From a virus, in IMG/VR virus record IMGVR_UViG_3300028654_000014, positions 18,222-82,221 of that record: 64,000 nucleotides of DNA, one strand, 5' to 3'. The translations under genes and the position numbers were made by a program. The notes below the pieces were generated by a model that worked only from the letters and a program-made list of their open reading frames with translations, had not been told where the DNA came from and searched no databases. Of the stretch, positions 58,642 to 64,000 are shown one piece after another (position 1 is the stretch's first letter; the number at the start of each line of letters is the position of its first letter).

Positions 58642-60126
58642 TTAATACTTCTTTCTTGGTCTGTAACCAAAGATCTTTTTATAAATCTCTAATTGGTCAT
58701 TTTTTGATTCACGGAATTTAGCCGGATCTTTAATAAATATATTTTTCATATCTAATTGATAATGAGCAGGATAAGGATTGTGTCGGAAATCAATTGAACG
58801 AACTAAATATTTCAAAGCTTCAACTGCATCATAATGTCCATCATCAACACTTCTTGCAAACTTTTTTCTTTGCTTATCCCATCGAGCATTCTTTAAATGT
58901 CTAATTAAAGTTACACATTTAGGATCAATAATAATCTTTTTATTAGCAATAAGAATTCTTAAATTATTAATCATTGCTTCATTACTATCTTTTGTTGTTA
59001 CTTGAAAATTAATAGTTTCATTTTGCGGGACCATTTTTTTACTTTGATTGTAAATCTCTTGAGTAAAAACATAATCTATATCACTAATACGTTTATATGG
59101 AACTTTAAATTCTCCACTAATAGGATTAGTCCAAAGAGCTTTCTCTTTTTTATTTTGTTGTTGGATTAATAATTCAATTGTTTGATCTTTATTTCTAAAA
59201 TCCATTATTAATTCATCTTGAATAATAATTTTATCAGCTCTAAAATCATAATAACCAAATATAAGAGCAGTAAAATCTTTACCACCAGTATCCATTCCAA
59301 CATAAGCATCATAGAAAGGAGGAAATGGCCAATCTTTTACAACTTCTTTAGCCATATTTTCATCAAATTCAGGTATAACAGAATGATTAGAATCTTTAAT
59401 TATTTCACAATAAAGTTCTCTACGAGTTTCTTCAGAATTAATTCCACCTAGTTCTTCTATTAATTCATCTTTTTGTTGTTTAGTAATTCTAGGATTATCA
59501 TCAATTGTTTTTTTAATTAAGCTACCTTTTAATTCAGCATTCTCAATATATTTTAAAAAGTCATGATCTAATTCTTTTGGAGGAGTTGAAGCCAAAACTC
59601 CCTTACCTTTTGTAATAAGAGTTGTAGGCATAAGAATACTTTTTACTAAATTCTCTAAATCAGAACAACTTCCAGCTTCATCAATAAACCAAATATGAGA
59701 ATCTCCACCGCGAAGTTTTTCAGCATGACCACCATCAGAACCAGCTAATTGAACCTCAGAACCATTAGGAAAATAATAAATATAATCCTTACTTTTAAAT
59801 TCAGGTTTAATATCATCAGGACAATCTTCTAATATTTGTCTAAAGATAGGTCTAACGATTTGTGTAATTTGTACTTTAGTTGGAGCAACAAATTTAACTA
59901 TGCTATTTGGTTTTCGAATACATTGTTCTAAAGCTAATATACAAAGAGTATAAGTTTTTCCTTGTCTACGAGAAAGAAGCCAAGTCATTATTTTATGATC
60001 ATTATTATAAAAGAGTTCATATAACTCTTTTTGAGTACCATCAAGTTTAAATGATAGCGAACCTCTCCTCCACAATTCGTTGAGAGCTGTTCTTTTTTCT
60101 TGTTCTTTACTTGTTATCATTTCCAT
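58642..60126 (-). CDS. Terminase large subunit
   Basis: 494 residues from the ATG at 60126 (a TTG at 60135 is also in frame). ATPase: Walker A LLSRRQGKT (about 50-58), FVAPTK and Walker B HIWFIDEA (about 144-151). Nuclease: the RNase H-like YVGMDTGGKDFTALIFGYYD and a late DDGHYDAVEALKYL. It powers DNA packaging into the prohead and cuts the DNA. Overlaps the small gene upstream by 20 bp. Confidence 0.9.
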   Translation of the reverse strand: MEMITSKEQEKRTALNELWRRGSLSFKLDGTQKELYELFYNNDHKIMTWLLSRRQGKTYTLCILALEQCIRKPNSIVKFVAPTKVQITQIVRPIFRQILEDCPDDIKPEFKSKDYIYYFPNGSEVQLAGSDGGHAEKLRGGDSHIWFIDEAGSCSDLENLVKSILMPTTLITKGKGVLASTPPKELDHDFLKYIENAELKGSLIKKTIDDNPRITKQQKDELIEELGGINSEETRRELYCEIIKDSNHSVIPEFDENMAKEVVKDWPFPPFYDAYVGMDTGGKDFTALIFGYYDFRADKIIIQDELIMDFRNKDQTIELLIQQQNKKEKALWTNPISGEFKVPYKRISDIDYVFTQEIYNQSKKMVPQNETINFQVTTKDSNEAMINNLRILIANKKIIIDPKCVTLIRHLKNARWDKQRKKFARSVDDGHYDAVEALKYLVRSIDFRHNPYPAHYQLDMKNIFIKDPAKFRESKNDQLEIYKKIFGYRPRKKY

Positions 60127-60526
60127 TATTTTCAACTAGTTTCAATAGATCTTCAGTTTTTAAATCTTTAACTTCTTTTTCTCTTTGAGTTGGACGAGAA
60201 TTAATTTGATTCAATATTCTAAAATAAGTATCAAGTCTCTTACATTCTTCATAAGTTAATTCACGTTCTAAAGTCATATTTTTTAATTTACTAATTTCAA
60301 CAGTACAAATATATTCAGTATCATCACCAGAAATTTGATTAACACCTTCTGGTTGAGTTTTTAAAAGAGGAACAGAAGATTCTAAAAGAGTTTTTAAATG
60401 ATCTCTTTCATCTTCTATTTTTTGAATCTTTTTAGACAATTGGATAATAGTAGTTTGTTGAGCCATTGCATATTCTTGCAATTGATTTAATTCTTTATAT
60501 TGTAGAATTGTTTTATCGATAGCCAT
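60107..60526 (-). CDS. Putative small terminase subunit
   Basis: 139 residues: an N-terminal coiled coil (about 20-55) and a C-terminal helical region (NMTLERELTYEECKRLDTYF). Proteins of this kind commonly precede large terminase genes. The place and overlap with the large subunit support the call, but no clear DNA-binding motif is seen. Confidence 0.6.
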   Translation of the reverse strand: MAIDKTILQYKELNQLQEYAMAQQTTIIQLSKKIQKIEDERDHLKTLLESSVPLLKTQPEGVNQISGDDTEYICTVEISKLKNMTLERELTYEECKRLDTYFRILNQINSRPTQREKEVKDLKTEDLLKLVENNGNDNK

Positions 60527-60813
60527 TATCTGCTACCCATTGCTCTCATACCAGAAGAAAGTTTCAAAGAAGTAACAGTTGTTTTTAAATTTTCAATCTC
60601 TTTTGTTTTTTCATCAAAACTATTTTGTAGAGAATTTACTTTCTGTTCTAATTCATCATGTTTATTTTCTTTAATTTTTAATTCAAAGAAACAAAAAGCA
60701 GCGGCTAGTATGCCCAAAACTAAAACTTCTGGATAACCAGGAGATTGAGCAAGGGTTTTACCAAAGTAGGCAACAAAAGCCAATAACGGTATAAGCCGTT
60801 TAATTTGATTCAT
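60526..60813 (-). CDS. Small membrane protein with coiled coil
   Basis: 95 residues from the ATG at 60813, preceded by GAGG; a TTG at 60825 is less likely. One or two hydrophobic segments (about 5-40, LIPLLAFVAYFGKTLAQ and VLVLGILAAAFCFFEL) followed by a coiled coil. First gene of the packaging transcript. Holin- or i-spanin-like by shape only. TAATG overlap with the next gene. Confidence 0.6.
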   Translation of the reverse strand: MNQIKRLIPLLAFVAYFGKTLAQSPGYPEVLVLGILAAAFCFFELKIKENKHDELEQKVNSLQNSFDEKTKEIENLKTTVTSLKLSSGMRAMGSR

Positions 60814-60926
60814 TATACACCTCAATATTTAATTTTTAGTAATAAAGACATTTTAAAGTGTTAGATACAAATCGGAAATCAATCCATCACCCCACTAGAG
60901 GTATTTATCGTTACTTCTGTCTTATT

Positions 60927-60938
60927 TATAGTTGTTAA
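60927..60938 (-). promoter_or_regulatory. Late-promoter-like motif TTAACAACTATA, leftward
   Basis: Exact 12-mer followed by AATAAG, so it also contains TATAAATA, the T4 late promoter consensus. 113 bases before the ATG at 60813. Drives the packaging genes; faces away from the motif at 60999. Confidence 0.68.
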
Positions 60939-60998
60939 GTGTAGAATTGCTGAAAAATCACTTACTTAGCCGTTTTTGGAATTTGATATTTACTTGTG

Positions 60999-61010
60999 TT
61001 AACAACTACT
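60999..61010 (+). promoter_or_regulatory. Late-promoter-like motif (TTAACAACTACT), rightward
   Basis: The only plus-strand copy, two mismatches at its end, three bases before the ATG at 61014. With the motif at 60927 it makes a divergent pair 60 bases apart. Confidence 0.55.
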
Positions 61011-61013
61011 TAC

Positions 61014-61157
61014 ATGAGTGAAAATCAAAGTCAAAGATGTCCAGATTGTTGTGTATTAATGGATTTTGTAAAAGATAATACATGGTTTAAATGTCCAGTT
61101 TGCGGTTATATGGTAAGGGTTATTAAAAGGATTACAAGGATACTAAATAATGAATGA
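61014..61157 (+). CDS. Small zinc-ribbon protein
   Basis: 47 residues, start MSENQSQRCPDCCVLMDFV, with CPDC (9-12) and CPVCG (27-31): a complete four-cysteine zinc ribbon. Such tiny ribbons can act on transcription. It is coupled to the endolysin by an 8-bp overlap and is the first gene of the only rightward late unit. Confidence 0.66.
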   Translation: MSENQSQRCPDCCVLMDFVKDNTWFKCPVCGYMVRVIKRITRILNNE

Positions 61158-61554
61158 TTTAATCACACTAGATCAATATTCAATGGGAAGAGATAAATTA
61201 TATCCAGATGAATGGACACAAGATGTTCAAAACAATGCTATAAGATTATTAAAGATTGTCAATGCATTTTTAAATGAGTTGGGAATTAAAGAAGCTATTG
61301 TAAGTAGTGGATTTAGACCCGCAGCTATTAATGGTAAAATAACCAACGCGGCAAAGAAATCTTATCATATGATTGGATTAGCAGTTGATATAAAAGATAA
61401 TGATAATCAAGACTTAGCTAATTTAATAGCTTCAAATCCTGATCTTTTAAGAAAATATAATTTATGGTTAGAAAGTCCGGCAGCAACAAAAGGATGGGCA
61501 CACATTGATCTTGGATCTAGAATGGATCGTCCTTCGAGAGTTTTTAATCCTTAA
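61150..61554 (+). CDS. M15-type peptidoglycan peptidase (endolysin)
   Basis: 134 residues. Zinc ligands of the M15/VanY-like D-Ala-D-Ala or L-Ala-D-Glu peptidases are present: SGFRP (53-57), SYHMIGLAVDI with His73 and Asp80, and GWAHIDLG with His118. No signal peptide, so a holin would be needed for export. It is separated from the membrane cassette at 18.6-20.4 kb but has a late-type promoter motif. The end overlaps a minus-strand microprotein by 4 bp. Confidence 0.88.
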   Translation: MNDLITLDQYSMGRDKLYPDEWTQDVQNNAIRLLKIVNAFLNELGIKEAIVSSGFRPAAINGKITNAAKKSYHMIGLAVDIKDNDNQDLANLIASNPDLLRKYNLWLESPAATKGWAHIDLGSRMDRPSRVFNP

Positions 61555-61667
61555 ACATATTCGCAAATAATTGTATATTTTTTATGCCATTCCTTATTAC
61601 ATTGTTTAATAGTTGAATATAGATAAGGATATATATTATCATTTCCTTCAAATTTAACTAAACACAT
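61551..61667 (-). CDS. LEY-family microprotein, minus strand
   Basis: 38 residues, start MCLVKFEGNDNIYPYLY and end YTIICEYV. Convergent with the endolysin gene. Starts seven bases after the previous stop. Confidence 0.58.
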   Translation of the reverse strand: MCLVKFEGNDNIYPYLYSTIKQCNKEWHKKYTIICEYV

Positions 61668-61674
61668 TTTTGTT

Positions 61675-61815
61675 CTAAATATATTCACAAACTAAAACAT
61701 CTCCCTTAAAATTAATATTCCATCCTACAATCCATTCTTTGGTGTAATAATAAAATTTAGTATCTCTCACTTTATCATTATCAAATGATTTAATAACATA
61801 TAAATAATTATTCAT
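61675..61815 (-). CDS. LEY-family microprotein, minus strand
   Basis: 46 residues, start MNNYLYVIKSFDNDKVRD, middle with KEWIVGW, end DVLVCEYI. Similar at its start to the plus-strand member at 4432. It overlaps the previous gene by 8 bp. Confidence 0.62.
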   Translation of the reverse strand: MNNYLYVIKSFDNDKVRDTKFYYYTKEWIVGWNINFKGDVLVCEYI

Positions 61816-61918
61816 ATTCACAAATAAATCTTTCAGTTTTCATTAAAGGAATAGCTTCTATTGTTTCCAATATATAATAATCAAAGCGTTTAGAAAGAGA
61901 ATAATATATTAATATCAT
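61808..61918 (-). CDS. LEY-family microprotein, minus strand
   Basis: 36 residues, start MILIYYSLSKRFDYY and end ERFICEYE. ATGA overlap with the upstream gene. The start is nearly the same as that of the members at 5673 (MILVYW) and 62603 (MILWYC). Confidence 0.64.
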   Translation of the reverse strand: MILIYYSLSKRFDYYILETIEAIPLMKTERFICEYE

Positions 61919-62127
61919 TTATTCAACTTACTCTTTCTTAAAACTTCTTCTGTATAATTAACAATCTCTTGTGCCATCTCATTTTTATTATGTTCATTAT
62001 TTTCTTGCAAACAATCATTAATCAAATCAGAAAGATACTTATCTTCTAATGATAATCTAATAGCACTATTAATAACTGTACTATTAACATTCTTTAATTT
62101 ACTTAATTCAGATCTTATATCACTCAT
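61915..62127 (-). CDS. Hypothetical helical protein
   Basis: 70 residues, start MSDIRSELSKLKNVNSTV, helical and charged throughout with SAIRLSLEDKYLSDLINDCL. ATGA overlaps on both sides. Could be a small regulator; no family recognised. Confidence 0.62.
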   Translation of the reverse strand: MSDIRSELSKLKNVNSTVINSAIRLSLEDKYLSDLINDCLQENNEHNKNEMAQEIVNYTEEVLRKSKLNK

Positions 62128-62321
62128 AAAACCTCATCTTTCTTTGCACGTTTAATTCTCATTACAACTTTTAATCGTTCATGGTTACAAGAAGGACAAA
62201 CTGATCCAGACCAAAGCTTACCAGATTCATCAGTCCATTTATTATCCTTGGACCATTTTCCAGCCAAAGTTCTGGTTTTTAATTGTTTACAAATCTTACA
62301 AAGTCTTAAATTACTTTCCAT
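62124..62321 (-). CDS. Small zinc-finger protein
   Basis: 65 residues with CKICK (8-12) and CPSCNHERL (about 42-50), making a four-cysteine zinc site of the type found at the start of phage HNH proteins, but with no nuclease core. Basic C-terminus. Nucleic-acid binding is likely. Confidence 0.66.
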   Translation of the reverse strand: MESNLRLCKICKQLKTRTLAGKWSKDNKWTDESGKLWSGSVCPSCNHERLKVVMRIKRAKKDEVL

Positions 62322-62493
62322 TTACATCCCATGTTTCATATATAATACCTACATTATCTATCAAATCAAATATTTTAATTCTAGAATCATCACGTTTAAT
62401 ATCTCTTTTATTATAAGAATCATATGATCTTAAAACGAACATATCACCAACTATACTATTGTACGCGCTATTTTTAAAGTAATAAAATATCAC
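62311..62493 (-). CDS. Probable diverged LEY-family microprotein (GTG start)
   Basis: 60 residues, start MIFYYFKNSAYNSIVGD, end VGIIYETWDVNGK. The aromatic start fits the family; the tail has IIYE in place of ILEYE. The GTG overlaps the previous stop (GTGTGA). Confidence 0.5.
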   Translation of the reverse strand: MIFYYFKNSAYNSIVGDMFVLRSYDSYNKRDIKRDDSRIKIFDLIDNVGIIYETWDVNGK

Positions 62494-62603
62494 ACATACT
62501 CCAAAATAATTAAATCATTACGATCAATGATAAAGAAATCTTCTTTACTTATAAATCCAAATGGTATTTCATTTTCTAAAAGAGTACAATACCAAAGAAT
62601 CAC
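62490..62603 (-). CDS. LEY-family microprotein, minus strand (GTG start)
   Basis: 37 residues, start MILWYCTLLENEIPFGF and end DLIILEYV. The GTG start overlaps the stop of the upstream gene (GTGA), mirroring the plus-strand case at 9897. Confidence 0.64.
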   Translation of the reverse strand: MILWYCTLLENEIPFGFISKEDFFIIDRNDLIILEYV

Positions 62604-62830
62604 TTCTTTTTCTTCCGTTTCATAATTTTTTTCCCACCACTCACCACCGGCTTAAATCCATAAAAACACTCCAAGCTACAAAACACCCTACCACCTAATA
62701 AATAAAGCTCGGTACCATTGTTAAACTCACTACCAGCTCTCTTATTACATTGAACGCATCCGTTTGACACTTTATTTGTCCTTCTTAAAAGGCCGGAAGT
62801 TTTGATTAAAAGATTCTTTATAAAGTCCAT
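62600..62830 (-). CDS. Hypothetical Cys-containing basic protein
   Basis: 76 residues with CVQCNKRAG and FCSLECFYGF, a possible treble-clef zinc site, and a very basic end (GGKKIMKRKKKK). The start lies 59 bp inside the upstream gene. DNA or RNA binding is plausible. Confidence 0.6.
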   Translation of the reverse strand: MDFIKNLLIKTSGLLRRTNKVSNGCVQCNKRAGSEFNNGTELYLLGGRVFCSLECFYGFKPVVSGGKKIMKRKKKK

Positions 62831-63005
62831 ATCTAAGTCCTGTTGTTGAAATTCCCTTAAATCCTAAGAAAAAGCTATGCCACATAATTTCATTCAAAGG
62901 AGCATGAATATCATGAATACCATGCTCAGCCTTTCTAATCGGGCAATCAAAAAGCCGCCCAGCTACCTTACCCTCTAATCTGTGCAAACCACCTTTTCTC
63001 TTCAC
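62772..63005 (-). CDS. Hypothetical protein (GTG start)
   Basis: 77 residues, start MKRKGGLHRLEGKVAGRLFD, with CPIRKAEHGIHDIHAPLNEI and a basic end. The GTG overlaps the previous stop (GTGA). No family recognised. Confidence 0.58.
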   Translation of the reverse strand: MKRKGGLHRLEGKVAGRLFDCPIRKAEHGIHDIHAPLNEIMWHSFFLGFKGISTTGLRYGLYKESFNQNFRPFKKDK

Positions 63006-63139
63006 TTAACCACCTTAAATCTTTTACGTCTCTCTTGATATTTTCGTTCTTTAGTATTATTAATAAGATTTCTTATAAAGATTATACCTCCTGTTACAAG
63101 AATTGTCAATATAAAAATAAAGATAATCGACAAAGCAAT
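63002..63139 (-). CDS. Possible small membrane protein (TTG start)
   Basis: Open frame of 45 residues from a TTG at 63139, one transmembrane helix (FIFILTILVTGGIIFI) and a basic tail (KERKYQERRKRFKVVK). Its stop overlaps the GTG start of the next gene, supporting translation, but no good start codon or ribosome-binding site is seen. Alternatively only the part after the internal promoter is used. Confidence 0.4.
   Translation of the reverse strand: MALSIIFIFILTILVTGGIIFIRNLINNTKERKYQERRKRFKVVK
63081..63109 (-). promoter_or_regulatory. Sigma70 promoter, minus strand
   Basis: TTGACA, a 17-base spacer containing CTTGTAACAGG, and TATAAT on the minus strand: an exact match to both consensus boxes. 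Would drive the small leftward genes from 63005 to 61551. Confidence 0.75.
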
Positions 63140-63155
63140 ATAAGATGTTACAATA

Positions 63156-63674
63156 TTACCGTTCATTCAAATATTCCCTAGTCAAACGATTGTTACAATA
63201 TTTAATGTCATAAACCTTACCATCAGGGTAAAACTCAAGCATAAACTTATCAGCATCATGAATGGTATCAAAAACACCCACTACAAGCTCCTTATAGCCC
63301 CGTGACGTTAACTTTACATAACAAAGAACCTTCGGGCTATTGGGTGTTACAAGATCAGTCATCACCTCAATAGAAGGTTTGTATTTAATAGCTTTAAAGG
63401 AGCGATACATTAGGTAGCCCCTGTTACAATATTCATTAGTCCAAAACTCATATCTGGTCCTAAGAAGGTCATTGTCCTTTATTGATTCCAGTATTACAAA
63501 TTGAAGTTTACCCAGGTCATTAAAACAAGGATGGTTACAATATTTAAAGGATTGAAGGTTTCTTGCCAAAGCTGTTACAATATTTGTAGTAAAGCCCACA
63601 TAGATTTTCTGATCAATTTCATTAATAAATCCATAAATGCACATGTCAGGATAGTTCAATATTTCTTGTATCAT
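63156..63674 (-). CDS. GIY-YIG domain protein
   Basis: 172 residues from the ATG at 63674; an earlier in-frame start at 63710 would lie upstream of the promoter-like motif. The N-terminus CIYGFINEIDQKIYVGFT matches GIY-YIG, followed by FVILESI and YEFWTNEYCNRGY, the expected region of the catalytic glutamate. The C-terminal half is unassigned. A homing endonuclease or a short repair-type nuclease. The gene body contains several copies of the GTTACAATATT repeat. Confidence 0.75.
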   Translation of the reverse strand: MIQEILNYPDMCIYGFINEIDQKIYVGFTTNIVTALARNLQSFKYCNHPCFNDLGKLQFVILESIKDNDLLRTRYEFWTNEYCNRGYLMYRSFKAIKYKPSIEVMTDLVTPNSPKVLCYVKLTSRGYKELVVGVFDTIHDADKFMLEFYPDGKVYDIKYCNNRLTREYLNER

Positions 63675-63677
63675 AAA

Positions 63678-63689
63678 AATAGTTGTTAA
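63678..63689 (-). promoter_or_regulatory. Late-promoter-like motif (TTAACAACTATT)
   Basis: One mismatch to the 12-mer, three bases before the chosen ATG of the GIY-YIG gene and next to a GTTACAATATT repeat. Confidence 0.5.
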
Positions 63690-63710
63690 ATCTGTTACAA
63701 TATTCCTCAA

Positions 63711-64000
63711 TAGATATTATATGTTGAAAGTCAAAAATAAACATCAATGATTTCAAGGACTTAATATATTTAAAATAGCTGAGATTGACAAATTTGATGA
63801 AACGTGTTACAAGAGTTTAAATTACAAAAATGGTAGGGTTGACTATAAAGTATTATTTAACCCCCCAAAGTAACCCCCCCCCCTCCCAGCCACCACAATA
63901 CACTTGGCACACTACTTGCATATATACAATAACCATACCAACATTCTTTCCTTGCAAGAAGCATACCATATATGTATGGCGATTGCTTGGCATGATACTT
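63711..64000. other. Non-coding right end with C-run and short palindrome
   Basis: No convincing gene in these 290 bases. They hold a GTTACAAG half-repeat (63804), a weak TTGACA/TACAAG pair near 63785, a tract of CCCCCC and an uninterrupted C-run near 63870-63885 in an otherwise AT-rich genome, the palindrome CCATATATGTATGG near 63966, and a recurring CTTGGCA (63903, 63987). It could be an origin, a packaging site or an intergenic control region. Confidence 0.45.

Larger units (their letters stand above)
63148..63704. repeat. Six copies of GTTACAATATT
   Basis: The 11-mer occurs at 63148, 63192, 63423, 63534, 63574 and 63694, all in the same orientation, in and around the GIY-YIG gene. The full 11-mer was not found elsewhere in the window by eye. 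Partial copies (GTTACAAG) lie at 63093, 63347 and 63805. The copies fall in different reading frames, so coding does not explain them. Operator or iteron-like. Confidence 0.6.

Noticed and set aside
1-64000. tRNA genes
   Set aside because: No stretch with a convincing GGTTCGAATCC-type T-arm and matching acceptor stem was noticed by eye. A covariance-model scan would be decisive.

Overview
The window is part of an AT-rich genome of a tailed double-stranded DNA phage. The virion set is podovirus-like: large terminase, portal, scaffold, major capsid protein, a neck/tail block, several long fibres and Q/A-rich internal proteins, with no recognisable sheath, tape measure or long tail tube. The host is probably a Gram-negative bacterium that uses sigma70-type promoters. 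Four TTGACA/TATAAT-like promoters with 17-bp spacers, Shine-Dalgarno sites, a phage lipoprotein and a spanin-like cassette point that way. Host identity is inference only.

Layout. Positions 1-22,050 (+ strand) hold replication and takeover genes: a family B DNA polymerase split in two by an HNH endonuclease gene, a sugar module (GT9-like glycosyltransferase, GT-A-like glycosyltransferase with a frameshift, sugar nucleotidyltransferase), two AAA+ ATPases with a VWA/metallopeptidase partner, a DnaQ-like exonuclease, a RecA/UvsX-type recombinase, a MazZ-like nucleotide diphosphohydrolase, dUTPase, two more homing endonucleases and a membrane/lysis-like cassette with a trypsin-like protease. Positions 22,000-60,830 (- strand) are the late virion block. 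It starts at the terminase/portal end (60.8 kb) and runs leftward through tail fibre, four tandem glycine-rich adhesin paralogues, scaffold, three related head-surface proteins, capsid protein, fibres, neck/tail proteins and internal virion proteins. Positions 61,014-61,554 (+) carry a zinc-ribbon protein and an M15-type endolysin. Positions 61,550-63,710 (- strand) again hold small early-type genes and a GIY-YIG protein. The last 290 bases are non-coding and include a C-run.

Three things stand out. First, roughly 25-30 tiny genes (30-67 codons) on both strands, mostly not annotated by length-filtered gene callers, share a start like M-x-L-x-Y-W and an end like I-L-E-Y-E/K. They are chained by ATGA/GTGA/TAATG overlaps and fill the spaces between the larger early genes. 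This is the best candidate for an undescribed system. Second, a head-surface protein carries a DUF3494 'ice-binding-like' domain and an FCCH-like module inserted into a small core that also exists next door without insertions. Third, a directional 12-mer, TTAACAACTATA, sits ahead of ten transcription units on both strands and looks like the phage's own late promoter.

All function calls come from reading motifs by eye. No database search, structure prediction or expression data were available.
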